From Bosea sp. 685 (GTDB lineage Bacteria > Pseudomonadota > Alphaproteobacteria > Rhizobiales > Beijerinckiaceae), in NCBI RefSeq assembly GCF_031884435.1, contig NZ_CP134779.1:4092001-4156000 (forward strand): a DNA stretch of 64,000 nucleotides, in the 5' to 3' direction. Both the position numbers and the translations under genes were made by a program. The notes under the pieces were generated by a model, which saw only the letters and a list, made by a program, of their open reading frames with translations, had not been told where the DNA came from and did no database searches. This document shows positions 1 to 8,141 of the stretch, one piece after another; the stretch's first letter is position 1; every line of letters starts with the position of its first letter.

Positions 1-285
1 CCCCAGGGCGGCGTTGACGAGCTGGGCTCCCACGACGAAGGCCACCAGCCCGAGCATGATCAAGGCGATGTTCTTGAGGTTGAAGCTGAGCGGCACCGGA
101 GCGGTCAGGCGCGCCTGCACAATGATCAGCAAGGCAATGGCGAGCAGCGGGACGCTCAGCAGGAGCGGGAAGAGCCCGGGGCCGGCATGGGCCAGATCAC
201 CAAGCGGATAGCGCAGCGCAGTCGCCATGAAAAAAAGCGCTACCGCCGCGAGGAAAAACCCTCGCGCGGAATTCTGGTTGACCAT
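1..285 (-). CDS. TctB-family small permease of a tripartite tricarboxylate transporter (partial)
   Basis: Reading leftward from an ATG at 285-283, the frame stays open to the window edge, giving 95 N-terminal residues starting MVNQNSARGFF. Hydrophobic helices lie at about residues 8-23 and 40-57, with a third starting near 73. The segment GDLAHAGPGLFPLL between the first two helices is the usual TctB signature. TctB is the small membrane subunit of TTT carboxylate uptake systems, normally encoded between the periplasmic binding protein TctC and the large permease TctA. An AGGGAG stretch at about 293-298 serves as ribosome binding site. The partner genes are not in the window; tctA would be expected further left. 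The substrate cannot be read from this fragment. Confidence 0.75.
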   Translation of the reverse strand, partial: MVNQNSARGFFLAAVALFFMATALRYPLGDLAHAGPGLFPLLLSVPLLAIALLIIVQARLTAPVPLSFNLKNIALIMLGLVAFVVGAQLVNAALG

Positions 286-524
286 GCCTGCACTCCCTAG
301 GTGAATTATTTCATTTGATTGTTGTTTTGCACGGAACCGCCGTCAAGCGGAACGCCGGCGCAGTTCACGGTTTTAGGGCATGGTTTTGTGGCGGCGGCCA
401 CACGCCCGCAGGCCGGCACCGGGCTGACGGGGGCTAGTCGTCGATTGCGGTTCCAAAGAGTTGTCGCAAAGCTGCCGTTCTGCGAGGTTTCGGACATCAT
501 CCGACGAGAATCGACGCATCGATT

Positions 525-1205
525 ATGAGAAAAGCCAGCCTTCCTTCAGTCTTTCTGCTCATCGCGGCACTCACCGGATATCAGAGCGCCCTCCCCGCCA
601 AGGCCTCCGAGCCGACACTCGAACAGACCGCGGAACTCTATTATCGCGCCCGCCTCAATTACGATCGCGCCAGCGCCGCGCGCCTGAACAAGGAACTGCG
701 GCCGGAATCCGAGGGCCGCGATTACATCGACATGACGATGTTCAACGATCCGATCGCATGGCAGATCAAGCGGATGGCGAGTTTGACGCTGAAGAGCGAT
801 CCCTCGGGACGCGAGCTAAAGCGCTTGATGGCCAGGCTCATCGTCGAAAGCTCAAGGCGTGTCCGCTGCACGGCGGTTGGCAGCAGGGTCAGCAGCGAGC
901 CGGCCGATGGCCGCTTCCACGCCACCGTCACGCTCGATTGCCTGGTGCCGGACGCCGTCGCGGAACTGATGCAGGTGAAGCGCTCGGATGAGGGAGCGGA
1001 TATGAACAATCCAACCCCGCGCACCTTGAAAAGCGTGATCGATGCCTATGCAAAAGCCCCTCTGACACGCCGCATTGCCACAGAGATGGATCTCACCGCC
1101 GGCCTGGCGAAGGAGCGCTGGATGCCGAGCCAGTATCGAAGCGGCATCGATCTGGTGACGGGAGGCCTCATCGGCCAGATCAAGGAGTCCGGCCTCGGCA
1201 GGTAG
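525..1205 (+). CDS. hypothetical secreted protein with a degenerate lipobox
   Basis: A 226-residue protein I do not recognise. Residues 1-27 form a signal peptide (positive MRK, hydrophobic FLLIAALT, then a small-residue cleavage region ending AKA). The stretch LTGY at about 16-19 sits where a lipobox LTGC would be; a TAT codon stands where TGT would give cysteine. The mature part is charged and mostly helical, contains two cysteines (in RCTAVG and LDCLV) and has no membrane segment. It is preceded by about 240 bp of non-coding DNA and followed by a palindromic repeat. Base composition and codon use match the neighbours, so it is very likely a real gene. Confidence 0.7.
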   Translation: MRKASLPSVFLLIAALTGYQSALPAKASEPTLEQTAELYYRARLNYDRASAARLNKELRPESEGRDYIDMTMFNDPIAWQIKRMASLTLKSDPSGRELKRLMARLIVESSRRVRCTAVGSRVSSEPADGRFHATVTLDCLVPDAVAELMQVKRSDEGADMNNPTPRTLKSVIDAYAKAPLTRRIATEMDLTAGLAKERWMPSQYRSGIDLVTGGLIGQIKESGLGR

Positions 1206-1255
1206 GCGGTCCGTCGCTGCGACTGAAGGGCCGGCCTATCGCATTTGGATTCTTG

Positions 1256-1380
1256 AGCCCTCATCCTGAGGAGCCGCGGCACGCGGCGTCTCGAAGGATG
1301 TTCCAGTTTGCTCCGGAAACGCCTTCTGGAGCATCCTTCGAGACGCGCTTCCTGCGGAAGCGCTCCTCAGGATGAGGGCT
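1256..1380. repeat. palindromic repeat family A, copy 1
   Basis: A 125-bp inverted repeat with outer arms AGCCCTCATCCTGAG and CTCAGGATGAGGGCT, and inner arms around TCTCGAAGGATG and CATCCTTCGAGA. It would fold as one long hairpin and lies between the 3' ends of two convergent genes. Other copies are at 2259, 9614 and 37348. Confidence 0.9.
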
Positions 1381-1432
1381 GAGGGGCCATATGCGATTGC
1401 CCTGTCCGCAGCGGGGACAATCGGCTTGTCCG

Positions 1433-2197
1433 TCACTTGACGGCTGTCGCGAGGTCCCTGAGCGCAAGCAATGCAGCATCGCGCACCGAGCGGTAATCAT
1501 GGGTCCCCTGGGTGGGGATGAAGATGGCGTTCTTGCCTGCAGCCTTCAGCGCCTCGACATAGCGTTCGGCCAGTTGCGGGCTGGCCGTCTCGTCGTCGCG
1601 CCCGGTGATCGCGACCAGCCTCGTCGCAGGCCGCACGCTCCCGATGAGATCGATGGGCGACAGGCTGCGCTGCCATTGCGGCCGCCAGCGGCGGATGTCG
1701 CAGGGGCATGACACCAGAACGGCGCCGCCGATGAGGCCGGGCCGAAGCGCAATCACATTGGCCAAAATCGCGGCGCCGCCGGAATGGCCGAGCCCGATCA
1801 CCGTCCTTGCCCCGAACCGCTCTTTCACTTGCGCGATCGCCTCGGTGACCGTCCCGACGACGTCCTGGGTATAGCAATCGCGCCGCCCGCAATCGGAACC
1901 TTCGCTCACCCGCGAATGCCGGTCGAAATATCCAGGCCTGATCAGGACGACGGCGCTCGCACCTGGAACATCCGCGACGAAACGCTGCGCCGAGCTCAGC
2001 ATGTAGTCCGCGCTCCCCCCGCCCGAAACGTCGCCATGGAGGAACACGGCCATCACCGAGGATGGCCCCGGCGATGTCGATCCGTAGGGAATGAAGACCA
2101 ACCCGTTCGCGCAGTCTTCCGAGCCGGTGCAGGCCCATGCCGGAGCCGCGGAACAGGCGAGCAGAACCGCGAACAGGGCCGCCACGAACGACTTCAT
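1433..2197 (-). CDS. secreted alpha/beta-hydrolase-fold protein
   Basis: A 254-residue protein with a clear signal peptide (residues 1-22, cleavage after AWA). The mature chain has an alpha/beta hydrolase plan: an oxyanion HGD motif at 54-56, a nucleophile elbow GLGHSGG with Ser139, an acid DD at 201-202 after strand LVAITG, and a late His233 in QGTHDY. Ser139/Asp202/His233 is a plausible triad. Several cysteines (23, 29, 103, 108, 164, 166) fit a periplasmic protein with disulfides. The length is that of small dienelactone-hydrolase-like or esterase-like enzymes; the substrate is unknown. It stands alone and converges on the 525-1205 gene across repeat A1. Confidence 0.75.
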   Translation of the reverse strand: MKSFVAALFAVLLACSAAPAWACTGSEDCANGLVFIPYGSTSPGPSSVMAVFLHGDVSGGGSADYMLSSAQRFVADVPGASAVVLIRPGYFDRHSRVSEGSDCGRRDCYTQDVVGTVTEAIAQVKERFGARTVIGLGHSGGAAILANVIALRPGLIGGAVLVSCPCDIRRWRPQWQRSLSPIDLIGSVRPATRLVAITGRDDETASPQLAERYVEALKAAGKNAIFIPTQGTHDYRSVRDAALLALRDLATAVK

Positions 2198-2258
2198 CGC
2201 TATGCTTCCTCCACGCGCGTTACCTTGAGATATAGCTCAGAGCTGGTTTGGAAACTCC

Positions 2259-2379
2259 AGCCCTCATCCTGAGGAGCCGCGAAGCGGCGTCTCGAAGGAT
2301 GCTCCAGATGGTTCGGGAGCCTCATGGAGCATCCTTCGAGACGCCATTCCAAAGGGAATGGCTCCTCAGGATGAGGGCT
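2259..2379. repeat. palindromic repeat family A, copy 2
   Basis: An intact 121-bp copy with outer arms AGCCCTCATCCTGAGG and CCTCAGGATGAGGGCT. Inside, the right half has a small hairpin CCATTCC-aaag-GGAATGG; in copy 4 this loop carries a 109-bp insertion. Confidence 0.9.
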
Positions 2380-2419
2380 CAGAAGATTTCCAACAGCCTC
2401 TGAGCGGCTCCCGGCCGCG

Positions 2420-2788
2420 CTACCCTCGCTTCACCCGCTCCCGCGACAGCCCCTGCTCCGCCAGGGCGTCGAGATAGGCCTGCATCTTGGCCTCACCATG
2501 CTCGCCGAGCTCGCGCAGATAGTCCCAGGCGTAGATGCCGGTGTCGTGCATGTCGTCGAAGGCGAGCTTCACGGCGTAATGGCCGACGGGCTCGACGCGG
2601 ATGATCTCGACCTCGGCCTTGCCCGGTACGGTCTTCTTCTGCGTGGGCCCGTGTCCCTGGACCTCGGCCGAGGGGCTTTCCACCCGCAGCAATTCGGCCG
2701 GCAGCGCGAAGGCTGCGCCATCCTCGAAGGCGACATGGAGGGTGCGGCGATCCTTGGCGAGGCGGATCTCGGTCGGCCATGCTGACAT
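2420..2788 (-). CDS. DUF971 (gamma-butyrobetaine hydroxylase-like N-terminal domain) protein
   Basis: A 122-residue cytosolic protein made of a single DUF971 domain. It begins with a TEIRLAKDRRTLHVAFEDG strand pair, has FALPAELLRVESPSAEVQGHG in the middle and the typical FDDMHDTGIYAWDYLREL towards the end. The domain is found alone in many bacteria and is often encoded next to iron-sulfur or molybdenum-cofactor genes; its biochemical role is not settled. Here it is divergent from moaA with about 190 bp between the two starts, which fits that association. Start chosen at the ATG giving MSAWPTEI. Confidence 0.85.
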   Translation of the reverse strand: MSAWPTEIRLAKDRRTLHVAFEDGAAFALPAELLRVESPSAEVQGHGPTQKKTVPGKAEVEIIRVEPVGHYAVKLAFDDMHDTGIYAWDYLRELGEHGEAKMQAYLDALAEQGLSRERVKRG

Positions 2789-2975
2789 GGTTGTGTTTGC
2801 TCCAGGGCGACTGCGACGATGGCCGCGCTTGACCTTGGCGGCCGCAATGCCAATGTCTCATCGGATATAGCGATGCGGCCACCGCCATGCACCTGCCCGC
2901 GTGCAGCAAGGTCGTTTTCAGAATTTAGCCGTCTTCAGGGATGAAGCAGTGCTCCTCGACGACCTCAAGCCCGAT

Positions 2976-4010
<1,035 letters not shown>

Positions 4011-4105
4011 GAGCCGCCGGCTTGGACATGTGAGCCCTTACCCTGAGAGCCTGGTTCGAAATGAACCGAGCGGTATCAGAAACTTCCGGTCGCTTTACAT
4101 CCCCC

Positions 4106-4235
4106 GCGCCGTCATTCCGGACAAGCCGCGTAAGCGGCGCCGATCCGGAATCCATCGAAGGGCCAATCCATTGACCGGCTTGGCTCTACGATGGATTCCG
4201 GGCCTCCGCTTCGCTACGCCCGGAATGACGGCGCG
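4106..4235. repeat. palindromic repeat family B, copy 1
   Basis: Inverted repeat with arms CGCGCCGTCATTCCGG and CCGGAATGACGGCGCG and inner GATCCGGAATCCATC / GATGGATTCCGGG. It lies downstream of moaA and downstream of the convergent SDR gene. Family B has eight recognisable copies in the window. Confidence 0.9.
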
Positions 4236-4294
4236 TAGGTGACCAGGACAGAGCCATTGAAACCAGCTCTGACCTAGCCCGCCTCGCCGGGCCG

Positions 4295-4996
4295 TCAGAC
4301 CGACCGGGTTATGCCGCCATCGACGCGGATGTTCTGCCCGGTGATGTAGCCGGCATCGTCCGAGGCTAGGAAGGCGATCGTGCCTGCAATCTCGTCGGCC
4401 CGGCCATAACGTTGCAGGGGAACGCTCTGGCGGCGCTCATCCGTCGCCGGCAGGCTGTCGATCCAGCCGGGCAGCACATTGTTCATGCGGATATTGTCGG
4501 GCGCGTATGTGTCCGCTAAGATCTTGGTGAAGGAGGCAAGCCCGGCCCTGAACACCGCCGAGGTCGGGAACATCGCAGCGGGCTCGAAAGCCCAGGCCGT
4601 CGAGATGTTGATGATCGAGCCGGAGCGCTGCGCCTGCATGATCGGCGTCACCAATCGCGCCGGCCTGACCGCGCTGAGGAAATAGACCTCCATGCCGCGC
4701 TGCCAGTCTTCGTCGGGGATCTCCAGGATGGGAGCGCGCGGCCCGTGCCCGGCGCTGTTGACCAGGACGTCGACCCTGCCCCAGCGCTCGAACACCGTAT
4801 CGACCAGGCGCTTGACGTCGTCATTGGACTGGTTCGAGCCGGTGATGCCGATACCGCCGAGTTCCTTGGCCAGCGCCTCGCCCTTGCCCGATGAGGACAG
4901 GATCGCCACCGCAAAGCCGTCCTTGGCGAGACGACGCGCGGCGCTTGCGCCCATGCCGCTGCCGCCGGCCGTGATGATCGCCACCTTCTTCGTCAT
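4295..4996 (-). CDS. SDR-family protein lacking the YxxxK catalytic pair
   Basis: A 233-residue short-chain dehydrogenase/reductase-fold protein. The nucleotide-binding TAGGSGMG is at about 10-17, NSAG at about 82-85 and the IINIST strand at about 130-135. The C-terminus GYITGQNIRVDGGITRSV is typical of the family. Where classical SDRs have YxxxK (as in YSASKAAL) this protein reads SAVFRAGLASFTK, so the Tyr and Lys are replaced (Ser and Arg at the aligned places). I recall similar sequences elsewhere, so this may be a stable subfamily rather than decay. It is divergent from a LysR gene with 106 bp between starts, which suggests LysR control. Catalysis is doubtful. Confidence 0.85.
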   Translation of the reverse strand: MTKKVAIITAGGSGMGASAARRLAKDGFAVAILSSSGKGEALAKELGGIGITGSNQSNDDVKRLVDTVFERWGRVDVLVNSAGHGPRAPILEIPDEDWQRGMEVYFLSAVRPARLVTPIMQAQRSGSIINISTAWAFEPAAMFPTSAVFRAGLASFTKILADTYAPDNIRMNNVLPGWIDSLPATDERRQSVPLQRYGRADEIAGTIAFLASDDAGYITGQNIRVDGGITRSV

Positions 4997-5102
4997 AGCG
5001 CGCTCTTTTCCTGGTTGATGCCCCCCTGTTCATAGGGTTCGGCGCCGCACCGAACCATCGATTTCCCGTGCAGGGAGCCTGTAGCGCTGCTACACCCTCG
5101 CG

Positions 5103-6005
5103 ATGTCGCGAATGCCACCCCTCGCAACCCTGCGCGCTTTCGACGCCGCCGCGCGCCATCTCAACTTCAGGCTCGCCGCCGAAGAGCTGAACGTGACGCA
5201 TGGCGCCGTCGCGCAGCAGGTTCGGGCCCTGGAGGCCAGCCTCGGCGTGGCGCTGTTCGAGCGCGAGCCCAGAGGCCTGGCGCTGACGCCGACGGGGCGC
5301 TCCTTCCATCCGCAGATCCGCCGCGCCTTCGCCCTGATCGCGGGCGCGATGGCCGCGATCGAACCGACGCAAGCGCATGAGCGGCGCGGCGTCACGGTGA
5401 CGGTAACGCCCTCCTTCGCGGCGAGATGGCTGATCCCGCGGCTCGGCAGCTTTTCGGCGCTCGCTCCCGATGTCGAGGTGCGCGTGCTGGCCTCGGAAGC
5501 GACGGAGCGGCTGGGCGGGCCCGGCCTGCCCGATCTCGCCGTGCGGCTCTCGGCGCCGCCCTTCGACCGCGCCTTCGAGGCGCAGCGGCTGCTCGCCGAC
5601 GATCTGTTTCCCGTCTGCAGCCCGGCGCTCGCCGCGACGCTGGCGACCCCAGTCGATCTCCTGGGGACAACGCTCCTGCACGACGCTCATGACGCCTGGC
5701 CGCTCTGGCTGGAGCTGGCGAACGCCCAGGCGCCCCTGACAGTCGGCAAGCGCTTCAGCCAGACCGCGCTGGCCCTGGGGGCGGCGCTCGATGGCCAGGG
5801 CATCGCGCTTGCTCCCTTTGCCCTGGTTGCGGACGATCTCGCGCAGCACCGGCTGATCGCGCCCTTCGGGACCGATATCCGCCTGGTCTCGGAGCGAGCT
5901 TTCTACCTGCTGACGCCGAAGCTGGCGCGGACGCGGCCTGAGGTTGCGCTGTTTCGCAGCTGGCTGCTCGATGAGAGCAAGCCGAGGCCGCAGTCCGGCG
6001 CGTGA
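5103..6005 (+). CDS. LysR-family transcriptional regulator (GcvA-like)
   Basis: 300 residues. The N-terminal winged helix (about 5-65) contains LRAFDAAARHLNFRLAAEELNVTHGAVAQQ, the usual LysR helix-turn-helix; the co-inducer domain runs from about 95 to 295. The style (FDAAARHLNF, VTHGAVAQQVRALE) is that of the GcvA/AmpR-like branch. LysR proteins usually regulate a divergently transcribed neighbour, here the SDR-like gene. The ATG at 5103 gives the standard N-terminus. The effector cannot be read from sequence. Confidence 0.9.
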   Translation: MSRMPPLATLRAFDAAARHLNFRLAAEELNVTHGAVAQQVRALEASLGVALFEREPRGLALTPTGRSFHPQIRRAFALIAGAMAAIEPTQAHERRGVTVTVTPSFAARWLIPRLGSFSALAPDVEVRVLASEATERLGGPGLPDLAVRLSAPPFDRAFEAQRLLADDLFPVCSPALAATLATPVDLLGTTLLHDAHDAWPLWLELANAQAPLTVGKRFSQTALALGAALDGQGIALAPFALVADDLAQHRLIAPFGTDIRLVSERAFYLLTPKLARTRPEVALFRSWLLDESKPRPQSGA

Positions 6006-6135
6006 CGGTTTGGAGCCCCGACGAGCTGTAAACCGAGACAGAGTTCAATTCGTCAGAGCCCGTTTGGAAACTTCCGCCCTCATCCTGAGAGTTTGGCCGA
6101 TAACGACGCCGCTGTTTTCAAAAGCTTGAAAAAAC

Positions 6136-6178
6136 GCGCCGTCATCCCGGACAAGCCGCGTCAGCGGCGCCGATCCGG
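6136..6178. repeat. left half of repeat B copy 2, split by the IS110 element
   Basis: The left arm of a family B repeat (GCGCCGTCATCCCGG to GATCCGG) runs into the element at 6178/6179. Its right half resumes at 7289. A short decayed family A fragment (CCCTCATCCTGAG) is at about 6078-6090. Confidence 0.85.
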
Positions 6179-6198
6179 CAACTGTGTTGTTTGGAGTG

Positions 6199-7125
6199 TC
6201 ATGGTTGGAAGGCGGTGTCAGTTTTGAGCATGGCGTTGAGGGTTACGAGGAGCTTTCTTGCGACGGCGATGATGGCGACTTTTGCGGCTGCGCTTCTTGC
6301 GCGGACGGCGTCGTAGAAGGTCTTGAAGCGCGCAGATGTCCGGATGGCAGCCAGCGCGGCCATGTAGAGGGCTTTGCGGACGCGTCGCCTTCCGCCCCTG
6401 ATCATGCGCTGTCCGCGCCTGCGCCCGCTGTCATTGTTGAAGGGCGCGAGACCGGCGAGCGCGGCGATGGCCTTTGGCGAGACGTGGCCGAGTTCGGGCA
6501 TCAGGGCGATGAGAGTGACGGCTGTGACGGGCCCGATGCCGGGCGCCGAGCGCAGCAGAGCTTGCGTCCTGGCCAAGGTCTCATCTGCCCGCAAGGCCTC
6601 GCTGACGAGGTGCTCGAGCGTAGCGATCTCCGCATCGAGCCAGGCGAGATGGCGGGCGAGGCTGCCGGTGGGATCTTGCCCCTCGCTGTCGCGGACGCGC
6701 TCGGCGGCGCGCATCTCGACGAGCTGATCGCGGCGTTTGTGCAGCTGTGCCAAGGCGTTGCGAGCGGGATCGGAGGCTGCGTCGGGCATGAGCGCCAGCA
6801 TGCGCGCCATCGCAGCCAGCATCTCGGCGTCGATCGCATCGGTCTTGGCCAGGCGGCCGGTGGCGCGGGCGAAGTCGCGGGCGCGCGCCGGATTGATCCG
6901 GGCGAAGCGGCAGCCGGCCTGCTCCAGGGTCTGGCGCAGCGTGTGGTCATAGGGGCCGGTTGCCTCGAAGGCGACGAAGCTGGCCTGGCAGTCGAGCGAC
7001 GACAGCCAGGTCGCGATCGCCTCGCTCGTATTGGCGATCCGAAGGCTCGTCCCGCTCGTCTCCTCGAACAGGTCGAGATGGCTCTTGGCGATATCGCAAC
7101 CGATGAAGCAGGGGTGTATGGTCAT
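6199..7125 (-). CDS. IS110-family DEDD transposase/recombinase
   Basis: 308 residues from the ATG at 7125. The N-terminal RuvC-like DEDD domain shows Asp11 (IGCDIAKSH), Glu54 (FEATGPY), Asp96 and Asp99 (KTDAIDAEML). A helical linker is followed by the C-terminal domain SAPGIGPVTAVTL and APFNNDSGRRRGQR, in which Ser233 is the conserved catalytic serine of IS110 recombinases. The length and residue spacing are those of an intact enzyme. An upstream in-frame start at 7287 would run through the non-coding end and is rejected. Family knowledge: these enzymes use a bridge RNA to recombine a circular donor with a target. Confidence 0.93.
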   Translation of the reverse strand: MTIHPCFIGCDIAKSHLDLFEETSGTSLRIANTSEAIATWLSSLDCQASFVAFEATGPYDHTLRQTLEQAGCRFARINPARARDFARATGRLAKTDAIDAEMLAAMARMLALMPDAASDPARNALAQLHKRRDQLVEMRAAERVRDSEGQDPTGSLARHLAWLDAEIATLEHLVSEALRADETLARTQALLRSAPGIGPVTAVTLIALMPELGHVSPKAIAALAGLAPFNNDSGRRRGQRMIRGGRRRVRKALYMAALAAIRTSARFKTFYDAVRARSAAAKVAIIAVARKLLVTLNAMLKTDTAFQP

Positions 7126-7129
7126 GGTG

Positions 7130-7265
7130 CCTGTCCCTGTGCTGCGAGGTCCGGTGCAAGCGGCCTCGGTCAACTGTTCAGGATGGGGTCTTCGAACGCG
7201 GGCGGGAACCGAGCCGGAACGCGGTGTTTGCCACCCGGGATCCAACGGCTTCCCGCCCGCACCAA
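7130..7265 (-). ncRNA. candidate bridge RNA of the IS110 element
   Basis: Read on the transposase strand, the 5' non-coding end folds into two stem-loops in the order expected for a bridge RNA. Stem 1 is a perfect 11-bp pair (7250-7260 with 7198-7208). Its loop holds TGGATCCCGG (complement of 7235-7244), identical to the reconstructed target across the core, then a GGTG/CACC hairpin, then TCCGG (7214-7218), which pairs with the other target half. Stem-loop 2 holds ACAGTTG (7171-7177), identical to the element's right end, a CGAGG/CCTCG hairpin (7145-7149 with 7164-7168), and CACAGG (7136-7141), complementary to the left end plus core. These read as LTG, RTG, LDG and RDG. The outer boundaries are approximate. 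Confidence 0.75.
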
Positions 7266-7288
7266 TCATGACACCAATCAAACACACA

Positions 7289-7369
7289 GGGATCCATGCC
7301 GGAGCGCTGATCGGCGAGGTTCCGGCCTGGATCCCGGGTCTCCTTGCAGTCGCCCGGGATGACGGCGCG
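7289..7369. repeat. right half of repeat B copy 2
   Basis: Continues the family B repeat interrupted at 6178, from GGGATCCATGCC to CCCGGGATGACGGCGCG. It pairs with the arm at 6136-6150. Confidence 0.85.
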
Positions 7370-7544
7370 TTTCGAGACGAAATTCCAACCGACCGAAATC
7401 CTTGCTCACATTGTCGGCCAGGCTCGCAGGATGAGGGCTGGAATGTCCAAACAGAGAGGGCTCTTACAACTCGCCAATTCGTTACAACTTGACCCGATAG
7501 CCGGTTGGGCTAACGTTTTGGCCCGTTCCGGTTGCAGGCGTTTC

Positions 7545-8141
7545 ATGCTGAGTCGTGTCCATTCCCGGATCAAGGCGCTCCCGCGCGCCGCGTTCCGCCT
7601 GGTGCAGGACACCTTCTTCGTGAGGCTGGTTCTGGCGGCGATAAGGCTGTGGCGCGATGTCCGTTTTCCCGCCTTGCTGCTGACCGGCGTCCTCCTTCTC
7701 TGCCTGGCCTTCGCCGGTGTCTCGGCACGGACAGTGTTTACGACCTTGCGGCCAGCAGCGACCACGGCGATCGGCCCCGGCATCGCCGCAGTCTTCGCCT
7801 TCCTCATCGTGCTGGAATTATGCGCCGCCAGCGCGCTGACTGCGCTGCAAGGCTTGCTGCGCCTGTCCTACGACACCGGCCGCCACCGCATCGGCACGCT
7901 GTTGACGATGCTTGCGCTCATTGCCGCCGGCGTCGCGGCCCTGGCGCTGGCGGCGGTAGCTGCGGGCTCTGCCTCGCTGCCTGGTCACAGCGCGCTCTTC
8001 ATCGCCACGCCGCTCCTGATTCTGGTCGCGCTCTGGTTCGACAGGGCCTATCGCCGCCCAGCCTTTCCGCGCTTCCGCGATTTCCACGCCGACATCGTCG
8101 ATGTCCGCAGCTATCTGGCGCGAGCCTCTCATGAGCGATGA
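7545..8141 (+). CDS. hypothetical multi-pass membrane protein (module gene 1)
   Basis: 198 residues from the ATG at 7545 (MLSRVHSRIKALPR). There are about four hydrophobic helices: FPALLLTGVLLLCLAFAGV, an AAVFAFLIVLELCAASAL segment, a TLLTMLALIAAGVAALALAAVA segment and ALFIATPLLILVALWF, with a basic N-terminus and a charged C-tail. I recognise no family. The gene overlaps the next by 11 bp (its stop is at 8139-8141, the next ATG at 8131), pointing to translational coupling and a joint function. Longer in-frame starts run into the repeat and are unlikely. Confidence 0.7.
   Translation: MLSRVHSRIKALPRAAFRLVQDTFFVRLVLAAIRLWRDVRFPALLLTGVLLLCLAFAGVSARTVFTTLRPAATTAIGPGIAAVFAFLIVLELCAASALTALQGLLRLSYDTGRHRIGTLLTMLALIAAGVAALALAAVAAGSASLPGHSALFIATPLLILVALWFDRAYRRPAFPRFRDFHADIVDVRSYLARASHER

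Larger units (their letters stand above)
6179..7288 (-). mobile_element. IS110-family insertion sequence (IS110 group), about 1.1 kb
   Basis: The boundaries come from comparison with intact family B repeats. Joining 6178 to 7291 and counting the flanking GG (6177-6178 and 7289-7290) once restores a normal repeat core CCGGGATCC. The element carries one transposase gene with 20 bp after its stop and 163 bp of non-coding DNA before its start. The long non-coding part upstream of the recombinase is typical of the IS110 group (the IS1111 group has it downstream). Short subterminal similarity exists between the ends: CTGTGTTGTTTGG at 6182-6194 and, reverse complemented, CTGTGTGTTTG at 7279-7289. 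No long terminal inverted repeats are present, as expected. Confidence 0.88.

Noticed and set aside
1256..1380. A CRISPR or transposon end in the family A palindromes
   Set aside because: There are no regularly spaced direct repeats with unique spacers and no adjoining transposase; they are dispersed hairpin repeats.
7126..7287. A longer transposase starting at 7287
   Set aside because: The added residues are encoded by the non-coding end with the guide stems; the family N-terminus begins at the ATG at 7125.
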